This document shows, in pieces, positions 29,087-39,708 of a DNA stretch of 64,000 bases (position 1 is the first letter of the stretch; every line of letters begins with the position of its first letter). The notes beneath the pieces were generated by a model. That model was not told where the DNA came from. It saw only the letters and a program-made list of their open reading frames with translations, and did not search any database. The translations under genes and the position numbers were made by a program. Location of the stretch: assembly GCA_002717385.1 (NCBI GenBank), contig PBDR01000002.1, positions 1 to 64,000 on the forward strand. Reading direction: 5' to 3'. Source of the DNA: Chloroflexota bacterium (GTDB lineage: Bacteria > Chloroflexota > Dehalococcoidia > Lucifugimonadales > Lucifugimonadaceae).

Positions 29087-29470
29087 TTGAATTCTGATTT
29101 AAACACTTCAAAACATTGGTTTAGTAAAGGATTAGAATATGCCAAATTAGGATTTCCTGATAAAGCTGCGAAACATTTTGAAAAAGCAGCTTGGTTGGAT
29201 TCAGATAATTTTGAAATTCAATTTAATTTAGGTACAGCTTATCTTTCAATGGGAATGTTTGAACAAGCTTTAGTAAACTTTGATCGAGTAATAAAAATAA
29301 AACCAAAGATGCCTGATGCTTATGGTAATAGAGCTGTTGCTTATGCAGCTCTTTTTGAAGATGAGTTGAGTGAAAATGATAGAAAACGGGCAATAAAATA
29401 TGGAGCGCCTCCACAGGGTTTGGAAGCTGTCATTTCTCATGTTAAGTCTATTAGAAAGAAAGAGGAATAA
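29087..29470 (+). CDS. TPR repeat protein
   Basis: Tandem TPR units: FPDKAAKHFEKAAWLDSDN / FEQALVNFDRVIKIKPKMPDAY; TTG start. Confidence 0.75.
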   Translation: MNSDLNTSKHWFSKGLEYAKLGFPDKAAKHFEKAAWLDSDNFEIQFNLGTAYLSMGMFEQALVNFDRVIKIKPKMPDAYGNRAVAYAALFEDELSENDRKRAIKYGAPPQGLEAVISHVKSIRKKEE

Positions 29471-29471
29471 T

Positions 29472-29750
29472 ATGACTAAATTGAATGAAAATGATATTCG
29501 AAAAAAATTAAAATATCTAGAAGGTTGGGATTTAGTTGATCGACAAATTGAAAGAAATTTTACTTTTGATACATTTTTGGATGGAATAGATTTTGTGAAT
29601 AAGATAAGTAAAATTGCAGAAGAACAAAATCATCATCCAGATTTAGATATTCGATACAATAAAATTAAATGTAGAATGATGTCACACGATGTATCGAGTA
29701 TAACTGATAGAGATTTTAATCTTGCTCAAGCCCTTAACTTTATCTATTAG
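29472..29750 (+). CDS. Pterin-4-alpha-carbinolamine dehydratase
   Basis: EGWDLVDRQIERNFTF...FVNKISKIAEEQNHHPDLDIRYNKIKC; ATG at 29472. Confidence 0.9.
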   Translation: MTKLNENDIRKKLKYLEGWDLVDRQIERNFTFDTFLDGIDFVNKISKIAEEQNHHPDLDIRYNKIKCRMMSHDVSSITDRDFNLAQALNFIY

Positions 29751-30391
29751 AGATTTAACTTTCTAAGTTCATTTTCACGTAGATATCTTCTAATAATATT
29801 GAAGGAATTAATAATTTGTTGATTAGAATCTGCACTTTTAGGATTTTTTGATAGTTCGAGGTGTTCTTGTAAAAAAATTGCTTCGGCTACAGATAATTGT
29901 AAATAGTCAATGTGTTTGTTTAAAATATTTTCATTTAGACCATTCAAAAGTAAGTTAATATATGCTCTAGCAACAATGATATCCCTTCTGTTGTGAAAAA
30001 ATATTCTTTCATTTGTTTCAGAAGGTTTGTTAATTAATTTCTTTTCAATAAGATATGAATAAAATTTTTTATCTATTCCTAAATCTTTAATAAATTCCTC
30101 AATAGTATACATATTTTTTTCCATAGATTGATGAGAATTAATTTTCAGTTTGCTTTTTCCATCGATGATTCCTTTAATTCCTATAAGTGTTAGGCCCTGT
30201 GTTTTTAATTGTTTAATTTTTTTTATCTTTTTGATATCAGATTTTGGGTATAAGGCTCTTGTACGGTTCAACTTTTTAGGAGGATTTAGTAAACCTTTTT
30301 TTGTATAAAAATTTATAGCTGATGTGCTAATTCCAGTTTTTTTTGACAATTCACCAATTAAGATCATATTTTTCTTAACATTTAGTTCCAT
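29747..30391 (-). CDS. MerR family transcriptional regulator
   Basis: ILIGELSKKTGISTSAINFYTKKGLLNPPKK helix-turn-helix; start taken as ATG 30391 (ORF opens at 30451). Confidence 0.8.
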   Translation of the reverse strand: MELNVKKNMILIGELSKKTGISTSAINFYTKKGLLNPPKKLNRTRALYPKSDIKKIKKIKQLKTQGLTLIGIKGIIDGKSKLKINSHQSMEKNMYTIEEFIKDLGIDKKFYSYLIEKKLINKPSETNERIFFHNRRDIIVARAYINLLLNGLNENILNKHIDYLQLSVAEAIFLQEHLELSKNPKSADSNQQIINSFNIIRRYLRENELRKLNL

Positions 30392-30399
30392 TAGTTCAT

Positions 30400-31512
30400 T
30401 TATTCCCATTTGAAAGTCTTTATGGCTAAAATTAGTGATATTAGTAACCAAACTAATAAACCTATAATTTCATAAATTATATCCGTAATCGATAAACCAT
30501 ATAAAGCTATAGATCTTAAGCTGTCAGCTAAAAAAGTTAATGGGAGATATTTTGCAAAACTTATAACCCAATCTGGCATTACAGAAAGTGGGAAAAAAAC
30601 CCCTGATAAAAAAATCATTGGTAAAGCTATGAGATTAGTGACAGGTGCAGCAGTGTTTTCATCTTTAGCCCATCCCGAAATTGCTAGGCCAAATGATAAA
30701 AATATTGATCCACCCAGAAATGATACTATAGCTATTTCAACCCAAACTAATGGATTTTCTTGCCCAATTGAAACTCCCAAGACCAGAATACCAACAAGAA
30801 TTAAAATGTAAGTTTGGATTATAACAACTATTATTCTTGTTATTAGTTGTCCAATAATAAAATGAGAAGATCCTATTGGAGTGGCATTTAATCTTCTCAA
30901 AACACCTTGTACCTTAAATTTTATCAATGTAAAAACCACAGAAAAAAGTCCAGTTTGCATTATAGCCATCGCAGCAATCCCTGGAACCAAAAAACCTTTA
31001 AAGCCTTGACTTTCTGTTACGATATTAACTTTGGTGATTTCAAAACGTGATTCTATTTTGTAATTATTAGGGATATTTGAAATTTCATTAAAAATTTCTG
31101 TGATAGATTTTTGAAGGATTATTTCTATTGCTGATCGTTCCTCAGGGTTATTATCATCAAAAAAAACTTTAACTTTTGAATTTTCGTCTATATTTCCAAA
31201 ATTTTTTGGGATATTTAGATAAGCATCAATTTTTCCGTCTTTTAGTTGTTTTGATAGTTCTGTTTCATTTCCAAAGTTTATTTTCAGTATATTGTTTTCT
31301 TGGTACTTAACTAAAGATTCAATCATCAAATCTGATATTTTATTTTGACTTAAATCGTTAATTCCTAATTTTGGGGCATTATATTTTTCAAAATTGAACA
31401 ATCCAAAAGTTAGCATAATAATTAAAGGGAATACTAGCGACCAGACAATAGCTGTTCTATTGCGGTAATACATTTTCATTGAAGCCAGTATTAATGAAGT
31501 ATATAATTTCAA
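30400..31512 (-). CDS. ABC-2 type transporter permease
   Basis: 370 aa; N-terminal TM plus large loop then five TM helices; follows an ABC ATPase gene. Confidence 0.88.
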   Translation of the reverse strand: MKLYTSLILASMKMYYRNRTAIVWSLVFPLIIMLTFGLFNFEKYNAPKLGINDLSQNKISDLMIESLVKYQENNILKINFGNETELSKQLKDGKIDAYLNIPKNFGNIDENSKVKVFFDDNNPEERSAIEIILQKSITEIFNEISNIPNNYKIESRFEITKVNIVTESQGFKGFLVPGIAAMAIMQTGLFSVVFTLIKFKVQGVLRRLNATPIGSSHFIIGQLITRIIVVIIQTYILILVGILVLGVSIGQENPLVWVEIAIVSFLGGSIFLSFGLAISGWAKDENTAAPVTNLIALPMIFLSGVFFPLSVMPDWVISFAKYLPLTFLADSLRSIALYGLSITDIIYEIIGLLVWLLISLILAIKTFKWE

Positions 31513-31515
31513 AAT

Positions 31516-32286
31516 CTAGGTATCTCTTAATTCTTGTCCTGTCAAATCTAAGAAAACATCATCAAGACTAGCTTTTTTTATTGAACGTTTTGATTTGAAA
31601 CCTTTTTTAATTAATTTATCAATTAAATTTGATGGGCTATCCAATGCTATTATTTTTCCAGAATCAATTATTGCTACTCTATCACATAATTCTTCAGCTT
31701 CTTCCATATAATGAGTAGTCATGATTATGGTTCTACCTTCTGATTTTATGTTTTTAATTAAATTCCATACATGTCTTCTAGCTTGGGGGTCTAAACCAGT
31801 TGTAGGTTCATCTAAAAAAAGTACATAAGGATCATTGACCAATGCAATTGCTATAGATAATCTTTGTTTTTGTCCACCTGATAGTTCTTTGAATTTTGAT
31901 TTTTCTTTTTCCGATAGTTCAACTTTAAAAAGCAGATCAGAAGGATTAATTTTTTTTCCATAAAGGTTTGCATATAAATCTATAATCTCAAATAAATTTA
32001 GGTATTCAAAGAAAGCATTTTGCTGTAATTGAACACCTATAATTTGTTTAATTTTTTTTTGATTATTTAGAGTATTTAGACCATTAATAAATGTAGTACC
32101 AGAATCAGCTTTTCTCATCCCTTCAATTATTTCAATAGTTGTAGTTTTACCTGCGCCATTAGGTCCGAGCATTCCAAAGATTTCCCCTTCAGGCACTTCA
32201 AAGGATATTCCTTTTACTGCATATATATCACCATATTTCTTAAACAGACTTTTAACTTCTACTATATTAGGGTTATTTTTTTTCAA
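31516..32286 (-). CDS. ABC transporter ATP-binding protein
   Basis: Walker A GPNGAGKTT, signature LSGGQKQR, Walker B VLFLDEPT. Confidence 0.96.
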   Translation of the reverse strand: MKKNNPNIVEVKSLFKKYGDIYAVKGISFEVPEGEIFGMLGPNGAGKTTTIEIIEGMRKADSGTTFINGLNTLNNQKKIKQIIGVQLQQNAFFEYLNLFEIIDLYANLYGKKINPSDLLFKVELSEKEKSKFKELSGGQKQRLSIAIALVNDPYVLFLDEPTTGLDPQARRHVWNLIKNIKSEGRTIIMTTHYMEEAEELCDRVAIIDSGKIIALDSPSNLIDKLIKKGFKSKRSIKKASLDDVFLDLTGQELRDT

Positions 32287-32903
32287 TTATTTTCTTCGGA
32301 AAGAAATGTCGTTAGATTAACAAAAGCTTTTGTGGTAATACTTCCACTAAACCTGTTATAAACTTTTCCTTTTTCATCTAAAATTATCCATGTAGGAAAT
32401 GATGTGATTCCGAATGACTTTCCTATAGAACTTTCTATGTCATCAACTATAGTTTTTACAGGCCAATCTTCTTGATTAAGCCATATATCAGGTGGATAAT
32501 TCGGTCTAGAATTATCTATGCTCGTTGCGACGGATATAAAATCTAAATTTTTTGAGATAGGATTATCTATTATCCATGGCCCGAGCATGTCTACTTCTGA
32601 CCGACAATGTTGGCACCAATGTGCTAAAAATAGAATAATTGTGAATTTTCCTGACGGACGAATTTGAATCGGCTGTTTTTCAAAAGAGATCCCAGTAATC
32701 TCTGGAGCATTTATTCCAATAGCAGGATCAACAGTTCCTTTTTTTGGCATTTTCATTAGATTATTGCCTTTTACTTCTACTTTAAAATCTGAATGATTAA
32801 AACCATCATTACTACATCCACTTATGAAAATCATTGAGGTTATAAAAGTTATTATAGATATGGTGAAGATATTTATTGTAAATTTCAAAAAGTTAGATTT
32901 CAT
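32283..32903 (-). CDS. TlpA-like thioredoxin-fold lipoprotein
   Basis: AHWCQHCRSE CxxC motif; ISGCSND lipobox-like segment. Start taken as internal ATG near 32903 (ORF opens at 32948). Confidence 0.82.
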   Translation of the reverse strand: MKSNFLKFTINIFTISIITFITSMIFISGCSNDGFNHSDFKVEVKGNNLMKMPKKGTVDPAIGINAPEITGISFEKQPIQIRPSGKFTIILFLAHWCQHCRSEVDMLGPWIIDNPISKNLDFISVATSIDNSRPNYPPDIWLNQEDWPVKTIVDDIESSIGKSFGITSFPTWIILDEKGKVYNRFSGSITTKAFVNLTTFLSEENN

Positions 32904-33435
32904 TTTTAATCCAATATCCATATATTGATAGTATTGTGATGATTCCAAAAGCTGTTAATCCCATCATTGGGATAGAAATATATCCATATTCCCAAATCCA
33001 TTTTTCTGTACACGTAATTTCAGAGGAACATATTTCAGCATTAGAAAGATTTATTTGTAAAAGATAATGGTAACCGGATATTAAAAATCCGGTAATAGAA
33101 AAAACTGGTGTCCATTTAAGAAATAATTTTTCTTTCCCAATTGAACCTATTAATAATAGTGGGAATAAAGGAAACATGGCTATTCTTTCAATCCAACATA
33201 ATTTACATGGATAAAAATTTGCGATTTCAGAATAATAAAGACTAACTAATGTAGATACTGAAACTGTTATTAGAGCTAGTGAAGAAAATGTTAAAGAGGT
33301 TTTTATTCTAGGTAATTTCAAATTAATTTTTCTTTTTAAAATAACTTTAAATAAAAAAAATAATAAAAAAACAAAAATTAATATTTGAGAAATTAATGTT
33401 GCAGTAGTAAAGATTAAAGTAATTGTAGTGGTCAA
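32893..33435 (-). CDS. Disulfide bond formation protein (DsbB/BdbC family)
   Basis: PCKLCWIERIAMFPL CxxC signature; second Cys pair in ICSSEITC. Confidence 0.9.
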   Translation of the reverse strand: MTTTITLIFTTATLISQILIFVFLLFFLFKVILKRKINLKLPRIKTSLTFSSLALITVSVSTLVSLYYSEIANFYPCKLCWIERIAMFPLFPLLLIGSIGKEKLFLKWTPVFSITGFLISGYHYLLQINLSNAEICSSEITCTEKWIWEYGYISIPMMGLTAFGIITILSIYGYWIKNEI

Positions 33436-33436
33436 T

Positions 33437-36199
33437 TTATTTCTTCTTAGAAATTTTTTCAGGTGTCACAATCATCAAAAGTGATGGTAACACGAGAACA
33501 GATGCAGAAAAAGCCATAATAATCATTATTGCAGTAATTAATCCATATGAAGAAAAAAGTGGCATAGGGGCTTGTGACATTACAATGAATCCACCTATAG
33601 AAGAAGCAGCTGATGCTGCTAAGGAGATTCCAGTACCATTAACTGTAGATAGTAAAGCTTTATATTTGTTTGGGTTATTTGTAAATTCTTTTCTGAATCT
33701 TTGGGTCATATGTATAGAGTAATCTATACCAACTCCTATTGATATTGCTCCAATTGTAGCTGTGACAAGATTTAAACCAAAATCCATCAAATACATAGTT
33801 CCATATAACCATATAACTACAAGTAAAATTGGAATTACCGTAATAATAGAATATTTAAATGATTTCATAAATAATAATAGTAAAAGAAAAGTCCCGACTG
33901 TTGCAATGGGGATAGATAATTGTAGAGATCTTGTTGTTGCCTCTAAACCAGCTTTTCTGGTGAAGGGTGACCCAGTTATACCATAATCTGAAATGGTAGA
34001 TAAGTTTTCCAAAAGAATTATATCTTCACTAATACTATCCCATGCTTGAGTAGTTTTTTTTAAAGATCTTGTACCCGGAATAGCGAAAGAAATTTGAGTA
34101 GAATAAGTTTTATCATTAATATTTAATACATCTTTAACCCTGTCTTTAGTATAGATTAGTTCTCCTTCATTGTTATAGATTCCATTTTCAAGAGAAAATT
34201 TTAGAATGGATTCAATTTGTTCGTTCGTATCTGGAATTCCATCAGAATTATTGTCAGAAATAGTAATTCCACTAATGTTAAGTATTTGTTTTTTTGAAAA
34301 TTTAGAAGAATTCCCGTTTTCTATAATCGTTAATATGTTTGGTTTAAATAATGTAGGTGTCCCATCTAAGTTCCGTCCGATTGATTTATTGTTTTCTAAA
34401 TTAAGTATCAATTTTTTAATTGATACTATGGTTTCAACATCTTTAAAATTTCCTTCTATATAAATAATTCCTGGTTCCCCTCCTTTTTTCCCGAGATGTT
34501 TATCAGTTTTATCTAATCCTTTAACAATATTTGAATTTGGGTCAAAAAAATCTTCAACATTAAATGTAGCTTCAAGTTTAATTGCATACCAAGCAAAAAA
34601 AATGGTGATAAGACTAAAAATAATAAGAGTAATAAACTTATATTCTGTCAAAGATATTATTCCTTTCTTAAAGATAATAGAGAAGATTTTTTGCAAGGAT
34701 CTAGAATTATTATTGTGCGCACTTTTTTGTTTTTCATCAGTGAAATAAAGTAAAGGCAAAACAACTGAAAATATTCCTACTAAAATTAATATTGATGTTC
34801 CCAATATTAAGTTAAATGCAATCATTACGATTATTGAAGAACCTGTTCCTATAGCCACAAATGAACCCAAAACTATGCTAATTATCTTTCCTGTATTTGA
34901 ATTTCCCCAACTTTTAAACTTTTTTTTAGAAATTTTTGTGAATATTAAAGGAACAACAAAACCAAGAATGATAAATGCTGAAGTAACAGCTATAGCAGCT
35001 GAATATCCAAAATATTTAACAGATTCAACTTGAGAAATAGTATTAGCTAAAAAAGCAATATTGTTTGATAAAAATGCTAGAAGTATTGCAGTGAAAATTC
35101 CTCCCATCCCATAAATAAAAGTTTTTTTGATATTTAAATTTTTCTCTTCTTGTATCCTTCGAATTGTGTGAACAGAAAAGTCTACTCCGAATGAAATCAT
35201 CGCAATGGGCACTATCATATCTATAGTAAGACCACCTTTAATATTTAATAAAATAGATATACCTTTTAGCCAAATTATTAATATTCCTATTCCTATGCCT
35301 GTTAAAGCTACAGCCCAATATGATCTTAGAGCCAAACCCATTATTCCTAATGCAACTATAACTGTAAATGTTATAAAAATACCAGATTCTGTCCCTTGTT
35401 CTTCTGATTCAAGATTTACATCAATAGCTATACTCCATAGGTTATAAGTATTTTGCTTACCTCTGAGAAGAGTTTGAATTTTTCTATCTAGTATCTCTTT
35501 ATTAATAGTAGATTGATCAGAACTGATCCCTATCGTATAAACCCCTCCTCCTAATTTTTCATTGTCACTAAAAACGTTAATAAATATTGCTGGGGAAATC
35601 CACCAATCTATTTCTTCACCTAGTACGATTCTTTTTTCTTTTTTTGATTCAATAGAAATAGCATCGCTAATGATGTATGCAAAATCACTTTTCATAATAG
35701 CGTTAATAGCAAATTTTATTTGTTCATTTGATGCATTTTCAAGAGTAGTATTTAATTTTGGATGAGAAATCAGCATTTGTTGAATTGCTGATGCTACAGA
35801 ATATATTCCTGTTACTTCTGTTTGAGTTATGGGGTTGAAATATTTAAATAGAAATGAATCTTTTTCTAAATTTCCAGGTGTGAGGTCCTTTTTTTTATCA
35901 GAATCTAACAATTTTTTTTCATTTTCTAGTAATTCATTTAAAACATTAGAGGTTAAAGCGTCTCCATTTTTCGATTCTAGAATTGCTGTTTGTATATGAG
36001 TTCTAGGAGAAAAATTCTTTCCTATTTTTTCTGTCAAATCAAAAACTTTTCCTGATGGATCTAAACTTGCCACTGGAGGTTTATTCATAAGTGAACTAGG
36101 TAAAAGTAAAATTAAAGTTAGAAATCCAACCAACAATAAAACAATATTTACATGGGAGATAGACCATTCAAAAAATTTTTGTAAAGAATTTTTTTTCAT
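33437..36199 (-). CDS. RND/MMPL-superfamily transporter (HAE3-like)
   Basis: 920 aa; two SSD-like halves with FGVDFSVHTIRRI and IGVGIDYSIHMTQRF. Confidence 0.9.
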   Translation of the reverse strand: MKKNSLQKFFEWSISHVNIVLLLVGFLTLILLLPSSLMNKPPVASLDPSGKVFDLTEKIGKNFSPRTHIQTAILESKNGDALTSNVLNELLENEKKLLDSDKKKDLTPGNLEKDSFLFKYFNPITQTEVTGIYSVASAIQQMLISHPKLNTTLENASNEQIKFAINAIMKSDFAYIISDAISIESKKEKRIVLGEEIDWWISPAIFINVFSDNEKLGGGVYTIGISSDQSTINKEILDRKIQTLLRGKQNTYNLWSIAIDVNLESEEQGTESGIFITFTVIVALGIMGLALRSYWAVALTGIGIGILIIWLKGISILLNIKGGLTIDMIVPIAMISFGVDFSVHTIRRIQEEKNLNIKKTFIYGMGGIFTAILLAFLSNNIAFLANTISQVESVKYFGYSAAIAVTSAFIILGFVVPLIFTKISKKKFKSWGNSNTGKIISIVLGSFVAIGTGSSIIVMIAFNLILGTSILILVGIFSVVLPLLYFTDEKQKSAHNNNSRSLQKIFSIIFKKGIISLTEYKFITLIIFSLITIFFAWYAIKLEATFNVEDFFDPNSNIVKGLDKTDKHLGKKGGEPGIIYIEGNFKDVETIVSIKKLILNLENNKSIGRNLDGTPTLFKPNILTIIENGNSSKFSKKQILNISGITISDNNSDGIPDTNEQIESILKFSLENGIYNNEGELIYTKDRVKDVLNINDKTYSTQISFAIPGTRSLKKTTQAWDSISEDIILLENLSTISDYGITGSPFTRKAGLEATTRSLQLSIPIATVGTFLLLLLFMKSFKYSIITVIPILLVVIWLYGTMYLMDFGLNLVTATIGAISIGVGIDYSIHMTQRFRKEFTNNPNKYKALLSTVNGTGISLAASAASSIGGFIVMSQAPMPLFSSYGLITAIMIIMAFSASVLVLPSLLMIVTPEKISKKK

Positions 36200-36303
36200 A
36201 TAACTAGGGTAAATTTTAAATCGATATATAATATTATAGATATCAAATGTTATAGTATTATGAAATTTAGTAGTAGAGTTATTTTTATAGAAAGGAGACC
36301 AAA

Positions 36304-37314
36304 TTGGAGTATGTAAATTTTGGATTATCCAGCATGAAAGTTTCTAAAATAGCTTTAGGTTTAGGTTTTCGTGGGCAATATGATCCAGCTGATGCTATTA
36401 AAACCATTACTTGTGCTTTTGACCAAGGGATTAATCTTATTGATTGTGCCAATGTTTATGGGTTTGGTGATGACAGAAAAAATATAGGAACATCTGAAGA
36501 AATATTAGGTAGGGTGATTAAACATTGTAGAGATTCTGTTGTTATTACTTCAAAGGTTTCAAGTGAAGTTGGAGAAAGCCCAAATGATTATGGAGGTTCA
36601 CGTTACCATATAATTAATCAGTGTGAAAAATCTTTATCTAGATTGGATACTGATCGAATTGATGTATATTTACTTCATGAAATAAATGAAGATTCTTCAA
36701 TGGACGAACAATTTAGAGCTCTTGAAGATTTAATTAGACAAGGAAAAATCCTCTATGTGGGAGTTTGTAATTATCAAGCATGGCAAATTATTGAAGCTGT
36801 AGGAGTTCAAAAATCTTTGGGAGCTCAGTCATTAATCACTGCTCAAAATCCTTATAATTTATTAAATCGACAGATAGAAACAGAATTATTTCCTATGGCA
36901 AAAAGTACCGATATTGGTATTATGGCGTATAGTCCATTAGGTGTTGGATTATTAGGTGGCAATTACTTACCAGGTCAACCTGCTCCAAAAGAATCATTGT
37001 GGGGGACGAACAGGAAGAATTTTTATGATCAATATATGCAGGGAGATGTTTCCAGAACAATATTAACTGTAAAAGAAATTTCTGAAGAATTGGGAGTAAC
37101 TATGTCTCAGTTAGCGATTTCTTGGGTTTTATCACACCCTGAAATTACTTTAGCAATTTCAGGTGCGGATAATGCTAATCAAATTAAAGAGGTATCTAAA
37201 TCGGTTGAAGTTAAATTATCAGATGAGCATTTAGAAAAATTAAATTATGTTTCGAGAAGATTAAGGCTTGATTTAGATTTGTATTTGGGGATGGGAGATA
37301 TAGGAGAAGGTTAG
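36304..37314 (+). CDS. Aldo/keto reductase
   Basis: Asp-Tyr active-site region FDQGINLIDCANVYG; DRIDVYLLHEI; TTG start with AAAGGAG upstream. Confidence 0.9.
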   Translation: MEYVNFGLSSMKVSKIALGLGFRGQYDPADAIKTITCAFDQGINLIDCANVYGFGDDRKNIGTSEEILGRVIKHCRDSVVITSKVSSEVGESPNDYGGSRYHIINQCEKSLSRLDTDRIDVYLLHEINEDSSMDEQFRALEDLIRQGKILYVGVCNYQAWQIIEAVGVQKSLGAQSLITAQNPYNLLNRQIETELFPMAKSTDIGIMAYSPLGVGLLGGNYLPGQPAPKESLWGTNRKNFYDQYMQGDVSRTILTVKEISEELGVTMSQLAISWVLSHPEITLAISGADNANQIKEVSKSVEVKLSDEHLEKLNYVSRRLRLDLDLYLGMGDIGEG

Positions 37315-37430
37315 TGATAATAAATTATATAATTATTAGCAGATATTTAATCTACTTTCATATTTGAGATATAAATAGTAGTATTACATCAATTCAATAA
37401 TTCTTATAAATTTCATTTTATGGAGGACCT

Positions 37431-38321
37431 ATGATCGTTGATGTACACACACATCTACCTACTCATATGAGTGAAGTTCCACCAGATCAAATTAAAACTG
37501 AACAAACTATGAGATCTGGAGAAACAGTTAGATTGACTAATAGTATAGATGATTACTTAAAAGATATGGAGGTAGTTGACAAAACATTTTTATTTGGAAT
37601 AGCTCCAAGGCCTTGGCTTAAAAGATCGCCAGGGGAGGATTTTGGTGCTGGTATTGGCTGGGATGAATCATTAAACCATAATGATGTAGCATATATTACG
37701 GCTCAAAAAGCTCCAGATAAAATTATTCCATTCATGAGTCTTCATCCAAAAGATCCCGATTGGAAAAATGAATATGATCGCTGTGTTGGGGACTTAGGAT
37801 GTAAAGGGATTAAAATTGGTCCTAATTATCAAGATTTTGATCCAAATGGGACAGATGCATTTAAATTATTTTCTCGTCTAGAAGAAGATCAAATACCAGT
37901 AATATTTCATCAGGGGACTAGTCCTATGTCTGATGCTCCGCTTACATATGCCCATCCTCTATATACCGATAAAGTAGCAATGGCTTTTCCTGAACTTAAG
38001 ATTATTTTGGCCCATCTAGCACATCCTTGGCAAACAGATTGTTTGTCAGTTGTTAGAAAGCATAAAAATGTTTGGGCAGATGTGTCTGCACAATTCTATA
38101 GGCCTTATTCTTTTTGGCAAGGGATGAGACTATTTTATGAATGGGGGTCAATCGGCAAAATTTTATTTGCTTCTGACTGGCCTGTTACGAAACCAATAGA
38201 TAATATTAAACATTTGCGATTATTGCCAAAATTTGCTGCAGATCATCATTTACCGACTATTCCTGAAGAAGAGATTGAAGGGATAATTAATAGAGATGCA
38301 TTGGATATTCTTGGTTTATAG
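37431..38321 (+). CDS. Amidohydrolase 2 family protein
   Basis: IVDVHTHLPTH metal motif; HLAHPW; ILFASDWPV. Confidence 0.88.
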   Translation: MIVDVHTHLPTHMSEVPPDQIKTEQTMRSGETVRLTNSIDDYLKDMEVVDKTFLFGIAPRPWLKRSPGEDFGAGIGWDESLNHNDVAYITAQKAPDKIIPFMSLHPKDPDWKNEYDRCVGDLGCKGIKIGPNYQDFDPNGTDAFKLFSRLEEDQIPVIFHQGTSPMSDAPLTYAHPLYTDKVAMAFPELKIILAHLAHPWQTDCLSVVRKHKNVWADVSAQFYRPYSFWQGMRLFYEWGSIGKILFASDWPVTKPIDNIKHLRLLPKFAADHHLPTIPEEEIEGIINRDALDILGL

Positions 38322-38331
38322 TGGTTATTGA

Positions 38332-38454
38332 ATGTTTAAATTTGTTTTATTAATTATCTTTGTTGCTTCTTTTATAATATTTTGGATTGGTAGAAGAGAA
38401 GGGATTAGGTCGATGAAAAGAGAAAAAATAAATCTTGATGATTTTACGGAATAA
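38332..38454 (+). CDS. Small single-TM protein (40 aa)
   Basis: ATG ORF MFKFVLLIIFVASFIIFWIGRREGIRSMKREKINLDDFTE*; overlaps the next gene start; absent from the ORF track. Confidence 0.4.
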   Translation: MFKFVLLIIFVASFIIFWIGRREGIRSMKREKINLDDFTE

Positions 38455-39706
38455 GATTTTTTATGGCTGGTTTATTGTTGCAGCTTTGTTTATTGCAAAT
38501 ATTCTAGTTTTGGGTGGAGTGAGGAATGGTTTTGGGATTTTTGTAGAAATTTGGGAAAAAGAATTTTATGCTTCTACAGCTTCTATTTCATTTGCAGCAT
38601 CCATAGGTTTATTAACCCAAGGAATTGCTCAACCAATACTAGGTAGACTTGCTGATATTTACGGCGGAAGAATCATAATCCTTAATACGATGATAATTTT
38701 AGTTCTAGGGGGATTTGCAATTGCTTTAGCTAATGGAGTTATTTTTTTAATTTTTATTTATGGGATAATTATTTCTTTTGCTTCGGGGGGTATAGGTGGT
38801 AGTGTTAGTGGCGTAGTGATTGTAAGATGGTTTCGGAAACGTAGAGGTACAGCATTAAGTGTTTTGGCAGCGGGAGGTTCAGTTGGTGGTTTAATTTGTG
38901 TGCCATTAATGGCCTATATTATGGATCTTTATAATTGGAGAGTTTCTTGGATTGTTTTAGGGTTATTGGGGGTTATTTCTATCCCTGTTATTTGGATTAT
39001 AATTAAAAATCGCCCTTCAGAATTGGGAATGTGTCCTGATGGAGAAAATTTAGATAATTCAAAAAACTTTAATAATGAGGATGATGAACAAGGACCATTA
39101 GTTGTAAATCGGTGGAAAGATTCTCTTAAAAGTTGGCCAATTTGGCAATTGTCTGCAGGATATTTTGTTTGTGGGGTTACTACTTCTTCGATAGGGGTGC
39201 ATTATATTAGATGGGCTATAAGTGAAGATGTTTCCACTAATACTGCTGCTTTAGCTTTTGGAGTCTTAAGTGCAATTAATGCTATTTCAGTTGTAATTGT
39301 TGGTATTTTTGCAGATAGAATAGAGCGACGTACAATGCTTGGGGCTGTGTATTTGTTAAGAGGTTTAGCTTTTGTTGCATTGATAGTATTCCCCGGCTAT
39401 CAAGCTGTGTGGATTTTTGCTTTATTAGGTGGGATGTCTTGGTTAGCTACTGTACCACTCACTTCTTCTTTAACAGCTGATATATATGGAGTTAAAAATT
39501 TAGGAACACTTTTTGGTCTGGCTTCACTTTCACATGCGATAGGTGGAGCTATAGCAACTTACCTTTTCGGATATGCATTTGATTTATTTGGTAGTTACGA
39601 TATTCCTTTTCTATTTGGAATTATCACTTTATTGGGGGCAGGTGTAGCTTCTTTATCTATAAAGGAAAAAAAATATTCTTTACGTTATATTAAAAAAACA
39701 GCTTAG
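38435..39706 (+). CDS. MFS transporter (monocarboxylate/oxalate-type)
   Basis: 423 aa; FYGWFIVAALFIANI; RWFRKRRGTALSVLAAGGSVGG. Confidence 0.88.
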   Translation: MMILRNKIFYGWFIVAALFIANILVLGGVRNGFGIFVEIWEKEFYASTASISFAASIGLLTQGIAQPILGRLADIYGGRIIILNTMIILVLGGFAIALANGVIFLIFIYGIIISFASGGIGGSVSGVVIVRWFRKRRGTALSVLAAGGSVGGLICVPLMAYIMDLYNWRVSWIVLGLLGVISIPVIWIIIKNRPSELGMCPDGENLDNSKNFNNEDDEQGPLVVNRWKDSLKSWPIWQLSAGYFVCGVTTSSIGVHYIRWAISEDVSTNTAALAFGVLSAINAISVVIVGIFADRIERRTMLGAVYLLRGLAFVALIVFPGYQAVWIFALLGGMSWLATVPLTSSLTADIYGVKNLGTLFGLASLSHAIGGAIATYLFGYAFDLFGSYDIPFLFGIITLLGAGVASLSIKEKKYSLRYIKKTA

Positions 39707-39708
39707 TA

